Shown in pieces: positions 53,601 through 64,000 of a stretch of 64,000 nt of DNA. The notes beneath the pieces were generated by a model. That model saw only the letters and a list, made by a program, of their open reading frames with translations. It did not search any database and was not told where the DNA came from. How positions within the stretch are numbered: the stretch's first letter is position 1; each line of letters starts with the position of its first letter. Source of the DNA: Chrysemys picta bellii (Eukaryota; Chordata; Testudines; Emydidae); assembly GCF_011386835.1 (NCBI RefSeq), contig NC_088791.1, positions 6,200,998 to 6,264,997 on the forward strand, written 5' to 3'. A program made the translations under genes and the position numbers.

Positions 53601-56600
53601 AGCCCCGCACCCGCAGCAGAGCCCTGCGCCCAGCCAGCCTGCCCGGCAAAGTACTGCGTATCCCCCGCACACCCCACACAGCCCCGCCCCCGCAGCAGAG
53701 CCCTGCGCCCAGCCAGCCTGCCCGGCAAAGTACTGCGTATCCCCCGCACACGCCACAGCCCCGCACCCGCAGCAGAGCCCTGCGCCCAGCCAGCCTGCCC
53801 GGCAAAGTACTGCGTATCCCCCGCACACACCACACAGCCCCGCACCCGCAGCAGAGCCCTGCGCCCAGCCAGCCTGCCCGGCCAAGTACTGCGTATCCCC
53901 CGCACACGCCACACAGCCCCGCCCCCGCAGCAGAGCCCTGCGCCCAGCCAGCCTGCCCGGCAAAGTACTGCGTATCCCCCGCACACACCACACAGCCCCG
54001 CCCCCGCAGCAGAGCCCTGCGCCCAGCCAGCCTGCCCGGCCAAGTACTGCGTATCCCCCGCACACGCCACACAGCCCCGCACCCGCAGCAGAGCCCTGCG
54101 CCCAGCCAGCCTGCCCGGCAAAGTACTGCGTATCCCCCCCACACGCCACACAGCCCCGCACCCGCAGCAGAGCCCTGCGCCCAGCCAGCCTGCCCGGCAA
54201 AGTACTGCGTATCCCCCCCACACGCCACACAGCCCCGCACCCGCAGCAGAGCCCTGCGCCCAGCCAGCCTGCCCGGCAAAGTACTGCGTATCCCCCGCAC
54301 ACGCCACACAGCCCCGCCCCCGCAGCAGAGCCCTGCGCCCAGCCAGCCTGCCCGGCAAAGTACTGCGTATCCCCCGCACACGCCACAGCCCCGCACCCGC
54401 AGCAGAGCCCTGCGCCCAGCCAGCCTGCCCGGCAAAGTACTGCGTATCCCCCGCACACGCCACACAGCCCCGCACCCGCAGCAGAGCCCTGCGCCCAGCC
54501 AGCCTGCCCGGCAAAGTACTGCGTATCCCCCGCACACGCCACACAGCCCCGCACCCGCAGCAGAGCCCTGCGCCCAGCCAGCCTGCCCGGCAAAGTACTG
54601 CGTATCCCCCGCACACGCCACACAGCCCCGCACCCGCAGCAGAGCCCTGCGCCCAGCCAGCCTGCCCGGCAAAGTACTGCGTATCCCCCGCACACGCCAC
54701 ACAGCCCCGCACCCGCAGCAGAGCCCTGCGCCCAGCCAGCCTGCCCGGCCAAGTACTGTGTATCCCCCGCACACGCCACAGCCCCGCACCCGCAGCAGAG
54801 CCCTGCGCCCAGCCAGCCTGCCCGGCAAAGTACTGTGTATCCCCCGCACACGCCACACAGCCCCGCACCCGCAGCAGAGCCCTGCGCCCAGCCAGCCTGC
54901 CCGGCCAAGTACTGCGTATCCCCCCCACACGCCACAGCCCCGCACCCGCAACAGAGCCCTGCGCCCAGCCAGCCTGCCCGGCAAAGTACTGCGTATCCCC
55001 CGCACACGCCACACAGCCCCGCACCCGCAGCAGAGCCCTGCGCCCAGCCAGCCTGCCCGGCAAAGTACTGCGTATCCCCCGCACACCCCACACAGCCCCG
55101 CACCCGCAGCAGAGCCCTGCGCCCAGCCAGCCTGCCCGGCAAAGTACTGCGTATCCCCCGCACACGCCACACAGCCCCGCACCCGCAGCGGAGCCCTGCG
55201 CCCAGCCAGCCTGCCCGGCAAAGTACTGCGTATCCCCCGCACACGCCACACAGCCCCGCCCCCGCAGCAGAGCCCTGCGCCCAGCCAGCCTGCCCGGCAA
55301 AGTACTGCGTATCCCCCGCACACGCCACAGCCCCGCACCCGCAGCAGAGCCCTGCGCCCAGCCAGCCTGCCCGGCAAAGTACTGCGTATCCCCCGCACAC
55401 GCCACACAGCCCCGCACCCGCAGCAGAGCCCTGCGCCCAGCCAGCCTGCCCAGCAAAGTACTGTGTATCCCCCGCACACGCCACACAGCCCCGCACCCGC
55501 AGCAGAGCCCTGCGCCCAGCCAGCCTGCCCGGCAAAGTACTGCGTATCCCCCGCACACGCCACACAGCCCCGCACCCGCAGCAGAGCCCTGCGCCCAGCC
55601 AGCCTGCCCGGCAAAGTACTGCGTATCCCCCGCACACGCCACACAGCCCCGCACCCGCAGCAGAGCCCTGCGCCCAGCCAGCCTGCCCGGCCAAGTACTG
55701 CGTATCCCCCGCACACGCCACAGCCCCGCACCCGCAGCAGAGCCCTGCGCCCAGCCAGCCTGCCCGGCAAAGTACTGCGTATCCCCCGCACACGCGACAC
55801 AGCCCCGCACCCGCAGCAGAGCCCTGCGCCCAGCCAGCCTGCCCGGCAAAGTACTGCGTATCCCCCGCACACGCCACACAGCCCCGCCCCCGCAGCAGAG
55901 CCCTGCGCCCAGCCAGCCTGCCCGGCAAAGTACTGCGTATCCCCCGCACACGCCACAGCCCCGCACCCGCAGCAGAGCCCTGCGCCCAGCCAGCCTGCCC
56001 GGCAAAGTACTGTGTATCCCCCACACACGCCACAGCCCCGCACCCGCAGCAGAGCCCTGCGCCCAGCCAGCCTGCCCGGCAAAGTACTGCGTATCCCCCG
56101 CACACACCACACAGCCCCGCACCCGCAGCAGAGCCCTGCGCCCAGCCAGCCTGCCCGGCCAAGTACTGTGTATCCCCCGCACACCCCACACAGCCCCGCA
56201 CCCGCAGCAGAGCCCTGCGCCCAGCCAGCCTGCCCGGCAAAGTACTGCGTATCCCCCGCACACGCCACACAGCCCCGCCCCCGCAGCAGAGCCCTGCGCC
56301 CAGCCAGCCTGCCCGGCAAAGTACTGCGTATCCCCCGCACACGCCACACAGCCCCGCACCCGCAGCAGAGCCCTGCGCCCAGCCAGCCTGCCCGGCAAAG
56401 TACTGCGTATCCCCCGCACACGCCACACAGCCCCGCACCCGCAGCAGAGCCCTGCGCCCAGCCAGCCTGCCCGGCAAAGTACTGCGTATCCCCCGCACAC
56501 GCCACACAGCCCCGCACCCGCAGCAGAGCCCTGCGCCCAGCCAGCCTGCCCGGCCAAGTACTGCGTATCCCCCGCACACGCCACAGCCCTGCACCCGCAG

Positions 56601-59600
56601 CAGAGCCCTGCGCCCAGCCAGCCTGCCCGGCAAAGTACTGCGTATCCCCCGCACACGCCACACAGCCCCGCACCCGCAGCAGAGCCCTGCGCCCAGCCAG
56701 CCTGCCCGGCAAAGTACTGCGTATCCCCCGCACACACCACAGCCCCGCACCCGCAGCAGAGCCCAGCGCCCAGCCAGCCTGCCCGGCAAAGTACTGCGTA
56801 TCCCCCGCACACGCCACAGCCCCGCACCCGCAGCAGAGCCCTGCGCCCAGCCAGCCTGCCCGGCAAAGTACTGCGTATCCCCCGCACACGCCACACAGCC
56901 CCGCCCCCGCAGCAGAGCCCTGCGCCCAGCCAGCCTGCCCGGCAAAGTACTGCGTATCCCCCGCACACACCACACAGCCCCGCCCCCGCAGCAGAGCCCT
57001 GCGCCCAGCCAGCCTGCCCGGCCAAGTACTGCGTATCCCCCGCACACGCCACACAGCCCCGCACCCGCAGCAGAGCCCTGCGCCCAGCCAGCCTGCCCGG
57101 CAAAGTACTGCGTATCCCCCGCACACGCCACACAGCCCCGCACCCGCAGCAGAGCCCTGCGCCCAGCCAGCCTGCCCGGCAAAGTACTGCGTATCCCCCG
57201 CACACGCCACACATCCCCGGACCCGCAGCAGAGCCCTGCGCCCAGCCAGCCTGCCCGGCAAAGTACTGCGTATCCCCCGCACACACCACAGCCCCGCACC
57301 CGCAGCAGAGCCCTGCGCCCAGCCAGCCTGCCCGGCAAAGTACTGCGTATCCCCCGCACACACCACAGCCCCGCACCCGCAGCAGAGCCCAGCGCCCAGC
57401 CAGCCTGCCCGGCAAAGTACTGCGTATCCCCCGCACACGCCACACAGCCCCGCACCCGCAGCAGAGCCCTGCGCCCAGCCAGCCTGCCCGGCAAAGTACT
57501 GCGTATCCCCCGCACACGCCACACAGCCCCGCCCCCGCAGCAGAGCCCTGCGCCCAGCCAGCCTGCCCGGCAAAGTACTGCGTATCCCCCGCACACGCCA
57601 CAGCCCCGCACCCGCAGCAGAGCCCTGCGCCCAGCCAGCCTGCCCGGCAAAGTACTGCGTATCCCCCGCACACACCACACAGCCCCGCACCCGCAGCAGA
57701 GCCCTGCGCCCAGCCAGCCTGCCCGGCCAAGTACTGCGTATCCCCCGCACACACCACAGCCCCGCACCCGCAGCAGAGCCCTGCGCCCAGCCAGCCTGCC
57801 CGGCAAAGTACTGCGTATCCCCCGCACACACCACAGCCCCGCACCCGCAGCAGAGCCCAGCGCCCAGCCAGCCTGCCCGGCAAAGTACTGCGTATCCCCC
57901 GCACACGCCACACAGCCCCGCACCCGCAGCAGAGCCCTGCGCCCAGCCAGCCTGCCCGGCAAAGTACTGCGTATCCCCCGCACACGCCACACAGCCCCGC
58001 ACCCGCAGCAGAGCCCTGCGCCCAGCCAGCCTGCCCGGCCAAGTACTGCGTATCCCCCGCACACGCCACAGCCCCGCACCCGCAGCAGAGCCCTGCGCCC
58101 AGCCAGCCTGCCCGGCAAAGTACTGCGTATCCCCCGCACACGCCACACAGCCCCGCACCCGCAGCAGAGCCCTGCGCCCAGCCAGCCTGCCCGGCAAAGT
58201 ACTGCGTATCCCCCGCACACGCCACACAGCCCCGCACCCGCAGCAGAGCCCTGCGCCCAGCCAGCCTGCCCGGCAAAGTACTGCGTATCCCCCGCACACC
58301 CCACACAGCCCCGCCCCCGCAGCAGAGCCCTGCGCCCAGCCAGCCTGCCCGGCCAAGTACTGCGTATCCCCCGCACACGCCACAGCCCCGCACCCGCAAC
58401 AGAGCCCTGCGCCCAGCCAGCCTGCCCGGCCAAGTACTGCGTATCCCCCGCACACGCCACACAGCCCCGCACCCGCAGCAGAGCCCTGCGCCCAGCCAGC
58501 CTGCCCGGCCAAGTACTGCGTATCCCCCGCACACGCCACACAGCCCCGCCCCCGCAGCAGAGCCCTGCGCCCAGCCAGCCTGCCCGGCAAAGTACTGCGT
58601 ATCCCCCGCACACACCACACAGCCCCGCCCCCGCAGCAGAGCCCTGCGCCCAGCCAGCCTGCCCGGCCAAGTACTGCGTATCCCCCGCACACGCCACACA
58701 GCCCCGCACCCGCAGCAGAGCCCTGCGCCCAGCCAGCCTGCCCGGCAAAGTACTGCGTATCCCCCCCACACGCCACACAGCCCCGCACCCGCAGCAGAGC
58801 CCTGCGCCCAGCCAGCCTGCCCGGCAAAGTACTGCGTATCCCCCCCACACGCCACACAGCCCCGCACCCGCAGCAGAGCCCTGCGCCCAGCCAGCCTGCC
58901 CGGCAAAGTACTGCGTATCCCCCGCACACGCCACACAGCCCCGCCCCCGCAGCAGAGCCCTGCGCCCAGCCAGCCTGCCCGGCAAAGTACTGCGTATCCC
59001 CCGCACACGCCACAGCCCCGCACCCGCAGCAGAGCCCTGCGCCCAGCCAGCCTGCCCGGCAAAGTACTGCGTATCCCCCGCACACGCCACACAGCCCCGC
59101 ACCCGCAGCAGAGCCCTGCGCCCAGCCAGCCTGCCCGGCAAAGTACTGCGTATCCCCCGCACACGCCACACAGCCCCGCACCCGCAGCAGAGCCCTGCGC
59201 CCAGCCAGCCTGCCCGGCAAAGTACTGCGTATCCCCCGCACACGCCACACAGCCCCGCACCCGCAGCAGAGCCCTGCGCCCAGCCAGCCTGCCCGGCCAA
59301 GTACTGTGTATCCCCCGCACACGCCACAGCCCCGCACCCGCAGCAGAGCCCTGCGCCCAGCCAGCCTGCCCGGCAAAGTACTGTGTATCCCCCGCACACG
59401 CCACACAGCCCCGCACCCGCAGCAGAGCCCTGCGCCCAGCCAGCCTGCCCGGCCAAGTACTGCGTATCCCCCCCACACGCCACAGCCCCGCACCCGCAAC
59501 AGAGCCCTGCGCCCAGCCAGCCTGCCCGGCAAAGTACTGCGTATCCCCCGCACACGCCACACAGCCCCGCACCCGCAGCAGAGCCCTGCGCCCAGCCAGC

Positions 59601-62600
59601 CTGCCCGGCAAAGTAGTGCGTATCCCCCGCACACGCCACACAGCCCCGCCCCCGCAGCAGAGCCCTGCGCCCAGCCAGCCTGCCCGGCAAAGTACTGCGT
59701 ATCCCCCGCACACCCCACACAGCCCCGCACCCGCAGCAGAGCCCTGCGCCCAGCCAGCCTGCCCGGCAAAGTACTGCGTATCCCCCGCACACGCCACACA
59801 GCCCCGCCCCCGCAGCAGAGCCCTGCGCCCAGCCAGCCTGCCCGGCAAAGTACTGCGTATCCCCCGCACACGCCACAGCCCCGCACCCGCAGCAGAGCCC
59901 TGCGCCCAGCCAGCCTGCCCGGCAAAGTACTGCGTATCCCCCGCACACGCCACACAGCCCCGCACCCGCAGCAGAGCCCTGCGCCCAGCCAGCCTGCCCA
60001 GCAAAGTACTGTGTATCCCCCGCACACGCCACACAGCCCCGCACCCGCAGCAGAGCCCTGCGCCCAGCCAGCCTGCCCGGCAAAGTACTGCGTATCCCCC
60101 GCACACACCACAGCCCCGCACCCGCAGCAGAGCCCTGCGCCCAGCCAGCCTGCCCGGCCAAGTACTGCGTATCCCCCGCACACGCCACACAGCCCCGCAC
60201 CCGCAGCAGAGCCCTGCGCCCAGCCAGCCTGCCCGGCAAAGTACTGCGTATCCCCCGCACACGCCACACAGCCCCGCACCCGCAGCAGAGCCCTGCGCCC
60301 AGCCAGCCTGCCCGGCAAAGTACTGCGTATCCCCCGCACACGCCACACAGCCCCGCACCCGCAGCAGAGCCCTGCGCCCAGCCAGCCTGCCCGGCCAAGT
60401 ACTGCGTATCCCCCGCACACGCCACAGCCCCGCACCCGCAGCAGAGCCCTGCGCCCAGCCAGCCTGCCCGGCAAAGTACTGCGTATCCCCCGCACACGCG
60501 ACACAGCCCCGCACCCGCAGCAGAGCCCTGCGCCCAGCCAGCCTGCCCGGCAAAGTACTGTGTATCCCCCACACACGCCACAGCCCCGCACCCGCAGCAG
60601 AGCCCTGCGCCCAGCCAGCCTGCCCGGCCAAGTACTGTGTATCCCCCGCACACCCCACACAGCCCCGCACCCGCAGCAGAGCCCTGCGCCCAGCCAGCCT
60701 GCCCGGCCAAGTACTGCGTATCCCCCGCACACGCCACACAGCCCCGCCCCCGCAGCAGAGCCCTGCGCCCAGCCAGCCTGCCCGGCAAAGTACTGCGTAT
60801 CCCCCGCACACACCACAGCCCCGCACCCGCAGCAGAGCCCTGCGCCCAGCCAGCCTGCCCGGCAAAGTACTGCGTATCCCCCGCACACGCCACACAGCCC
60901 CGCACCCGCAGCAGAGCCCTGCGCCCAGCCAGCCTGCCCGGCAAAGTACTGCGTATCCCCCGCACACGCCACACAGCCCCGCACCCGCAGCAGAGCCCTG
61001 CGCCCAGCCAGCCTGCCCGGCAAAGTACTGCGTATCCCCCGCACACGCCACACAGCCCCGCACCCGCAGCAGAGCCCTGCGCCCAGCCAGCCTGCCCGGC
61101 CAAGTACTGTGTATCCCCCGCACACGCCACAGCCCCGCACCCGCAGCAGAGCCCTGCGCCCAGCCAGCCTGCCCGGCAAAGTACTGTGTATCCCCCGCAC
61201 ACGCCACACAGCCCCGCACCCGCAGCAGAGCCCTGCGCCCAGCCAGCCTGCCCGGCCAAGTACTGCGTATCCCCCCCACACGCCACAGCCCCGCACCCGC
61301 AACAGAGCCCTGCGCCCAGCCAGCCTGCCCGGCAAAGTACTGCGTATCCCCCGCACACGCCACACAGCCCCGCACCCGCAGCAGAGCCCTGCGCCCAGCC
61401 AGCCTGCCCGGCAAAGTAGTGCGTATCCCCCGCACACGCCACACAGCCCCGCCCCCGCAGCAGAGCCCTGCGCCCAGCCAGCCTGCCCGGCAAAGTACTG
61501 CGTATCCCCCGCACACCCCACACAGCCCCGCACCCGCAGCAGAGCCCTGCGCCCAGCCAGCCTGCCCGGCAAAGTACTGCGTATCCCCCGCACACACCAC
61601 ACAGCCCCGCCCCCGCAGCAGAGCCCTGCGCCCAGCCAGCCTGCCCGGCAAAGTACTGCGTATCCCCCGCACACGCCACACAGCCCCGCACCCGCAGCAG
61701 AGCCCTGCGCCCAGCCAGCCTGCCCGGCAAAGTACTGCGTATCCCCCGCACACGCCACACAGCCCCGCACCCGCAGCAGAGCCCTGCGCCCAGCCAGCCT
61801 GCCCGGCAAAGTACTGCGTATCCCCCGCACACGCCACACAGCCCCGCACCCGCAGCGGAGCCCTGCGCCCAGCCAGCCTGCCCGGCAAAGTACTGCGTAT
61901 CCCCCGCACACGCCACACAGCCCCGCCCCCGCAGCAGAGCCCTGCGCCCAGCCAGCCTGCCCGGCAAAGTACTGCGTATCCCCCGCACACGCCACAGCCC
62001 CGCACCCGCAGCAGAGCCCTGCGCCCAGCCAGCCTGCCCGGCAAAGTACTGCGTATCCCCCGCACACGCCACACAGCCCCGCACCCGCAGCAGAGCCCTG
62101 CGCCCAGCCAGCCTGCCCAGCAAAGTACTGCGTATCCCCCGCACACGCCACACAGCCCCGCACCCGCAGCAGAGCCCTGCGCCCAGCCAGCCTGCCCGGC
62201 AAAGTACTGCGTATCCCCCGCACACGCCACACAGCCCCGCACCCGCAGCAGAGCCCTGCGCCCAGCCAGCCTGCCCGGCAAAGTACTGCGTATCCCCCGC
62301 ACACGCCACACAGCCCCGCACCCGCAGCAGAGCCCTGCGCCCAGCCAGCCTGCCCGGCCAAGTACTGCGTATCCCCCGCACACGCCACAGCCCCGCACCC
62401 GCAGCAGAGCCCTGCGCCCAGCCAGCCTGCCCGGCAAAGTACTGCGTATCCCCCGCACACGCGACACAGCCCCGCACCCGCAGCAGAGCCCTGCGCCCAG
62501 CCAGCCTGCCCGGCAAAGTACTGCGTATCCCCCGCACACGCCACACAGCCCCGCCCCTGCAGCAGAGCCCTGCGCCCAGCCAGCCTGCCCGGCAAAGTAC

Positions 62601-63884
62601 TGCGTATCCCCCGCACACGCCACAGCCCCGCACCCGCAGCAGAGCCCTGCGCCCAGCCAGCCTGCCCGGCAAAGTACTGTGTATCCCCCACACACGCCAC
62701 AGCCCCGCACCCGCAGCAGAGCCCTGCGCCCAGCCAGCCTGCCCGGCAAAGTACTGCGTATCCCCCGCACACACCACACAGCCCCGCACCCGCAGCAGAG
62801 CCCTGCGCCCAGCCAGCCTGCCCGGCCAAGTACTGTGTATCCCCCGCACACCCCACACAGCCCCGCACCCGCAGCAGAGCCCTGCGCCCAGCCAGCCTGC
62901 CCGGCCAAGTACTGCGTATCCCCCGCACACGCCACACAGCCCCGCCCCCGCAGCAGAGCCCTGCGCCCAGCCAGCCTGCCCGGCAAAGTACTGCGTATCC
63001 CCCGCACACACCACAGCCCCGCACCCGCAGCAGAGCCCTGCGCCCAGCCAGCCTGCCCGGCAAAGTACTGTGTATCCCCCACACACGCCACAGCCCCGCA
63101 CCCGCAGCAGAGCCCTGCGCCCAGCCAGCCTGCCCGGCAAAGTACTGCGTATCCCCCGCACACGCCACACAGCCCCGCACCCGCAGCAGAGCCCTGCGCC
63201 CAGCCAGCCTGCCCGGCCAAGTACTGCGTATCCCCCGCACACGCCACAGCCCCGCACCCGCAGCAGAGCCCTGCGCCCAGCCAGCCTGCCCGGCAAAGTA
63301 CTGCGTATCCCCCGCACACACCACACAGCCCCGCACCCGCAGCAGAGCCCTGCGCCCAGCCAGCCTGCCCGGCCAAGTACTGCGTATCCCCCGCACACGC
63401 CACACAGCCCCGCCCCCGCAGCAGAGCCCTGCGCCCAGCCAGCCTGCCCGGCAAAGTACTGCGTATCCCCCGCACACACCACACAGCCCCGCCCCCGCAG
63501 CAGAGCCCTGCGCCCAGCCAGCCTGCCCGGCCAAGTACTGCGTATCCCCCGCACACGCCACACAGCCCCGCACCCGCAGCAGAGCCCTGCGCCCAGCCAG
63601 CCTGCCCGGCAAAGTACTGCGTATCCCCCACACACGCCACAGCCCCGCACCCGCAGCAGAGCCCTGCGCCCAGCCAGCCTGCCCGGCAAAGTACTGCGTA
63701 TCCCCCGCACACACCACACAGCCCCGCACCCGCAGCAGAGCCCTGCGCCCAGCCAGCCTGCCCGGCCAAGTACTGTGTATCCCCCGCACACCCCACACAG
63801 CCCCGCACCCGCAGCAGAGCCCTGCGCCCAGCCAGCCTGCCCGGCCAAGTACTGCGTATCCCCCGCACACGCCACACAGCCCCG
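50650..63884. repeat. 79/77-bp GC-rich satellite array, about 168 units (13.2 kb)
   Basis: Tandem units read 'gtactgcgtatcccccgcac', 'acgccacacagccccgcacc', 'cgcagcagagccctgcgccc', 'agccagcctgcccggcaaa'. Most are 79 bp; the rest are 77 bp because one CA is missing ('gccacagcc' for 'gccacacagcc'). The spacing of GTACTG from 50677 to 63849 is 13,172 bp, which fits 118 units of 79 and 50 of 77. Consensus composition: 39 C, 18 G, 72% GC, 7 CpG per unit. Frequent variants: ccaag/caaag before TAC, gcccccgc/gcacccgc, tgtgtat/tgcgtat, cacacac/cacacgc. Two units have 1-bp indels (about 52115 and 52767). The units are nearly stop-free in all frames, which yields artefactual frames of 3,000-4,500 codons on both strands. 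No coding gene is proposed. Confidence 0.97.
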
Positions 63885-64000
63885 TGTTGCGGATTGTGGG
63901 GGAGTTAGGGCCCTGCACCCCCGGCTTCCTGCGATTCACCATGACTCTCAGCCAGCCAGTAAAGCAGAAGGTTTATTTGGATGACAGGAATACAGTCCAA
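63885..64000 (+). other. Right flank of the satellite
   Basis: The array ends within a unit ('cagccccg'), then passes to 'tgttgcggattgtgggggag' and 'gattcaccatgactctcagc'. This looks like the edge of an interspersed repeat, but too little is present to classify. Confidence 0.45.

Noticed and set aside
50310..63875. Minus-strand frame of about 4,521 codons as a giant Gly/Cys-rich protein
   Set aside because: It is a translation of the satellite. The same region is open in several frames on both strands, and it even crosses the tRNA-Pro flank.
50650..63884. CRISPR array
   Set aside because: Units are contiguous with no unique spacers, and the genome is vertebrate.
50427..63908. Plus-strand frame of about 4,493 codons as a Pro/Ala-rich protein
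   Set aside because: Same cause: units of 79 and 77 bp without stops. No promoter, splice or domain evidence.

Overview
The window looks like nuclear DNA from a turtle, most likely a cryptodire. The evidence is tRNA-derived SINEs with CR1-like tails (4448-4626, 18594-18770, 20719-20899), many CR1 LINE copies, an old MIR-like SINE, Ty3/Gypsy and class I retroviral relics, hAT and Tigger-like DNA transposons, and vertebrate immune-gene exons. Intron-style splice sites and a vertebrate tRNA-Pro gene fit this. There are no operons or prokaryotic signals. The species was not identified.

Layout. 1-4030: almost full-length CR1 on the minus strand (its 3' tail lies outside the window), with an open reverse transcriptase. 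4030-9150: small SINEs, one signal-peptide exon (6062-6122, minus) and non-coding DNA. 9157-16510: a thicket of hAT-like copies in both orientations around a second CR1 (11190-13252, plus), with a 68-bp minisatellite (13622-14490). 16680-20042: minus-strand Ty3/Gypsy remnant (LTR, gag start, protease region). 20043-27400: mostly non-coding, with a Tigger-like element (25678-26757) and a minus-strand 172-codon reading frame broken by one TGA (26845-27363). 27400-32100: AT-rich DNA and a CR1 relic. 32105-33861: NACHT exon of an NLR-family pseudogene (minus). 34393-36235: nested CR1/CR1/hAT. 37934-38628: two small DNA transposons. 39125-39469: a B7/butyrophilin-type Ig V-set exon (minus). 40322-49490: an endogenous retrovirus with 5' LTR, tRNA-Trp-type primer site, gag, protease, RT, RNase H and integrase, then two shorter reading frames and a truncated 3' LTR. 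It is interrupted by a solo LTR with 5-bp target duplications and by a CR1. 50261-50332: an intact-looking tRNA-Pro(AGG) gene (minus).

50650-63884 is a 13.2-kb GC-rich tandem satellite of about 168 units of 79 or 77 bp. It is the most striking feature of the window. Because 79 and 77 are not multiples of 3 and the units contain almost no stops in any frame, the array produces artefactual reading frames above 4,400 codons in several frames at once. Rare diagnostic variants recur at identical long offsets (4,548, 6,667 and 1,803 bp), so the array expanded by copying multi-unit blocks as well as single units.

The host-gene content is small: an NLR pseudogene exon, a B7-like V exon, a signal-peptide exon, an unrecognised 172-codon frame, and one tRNA gene. 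NLR and B7-like genes hint at an immune neighbourhood, but no complete host protein-coding gene is present.
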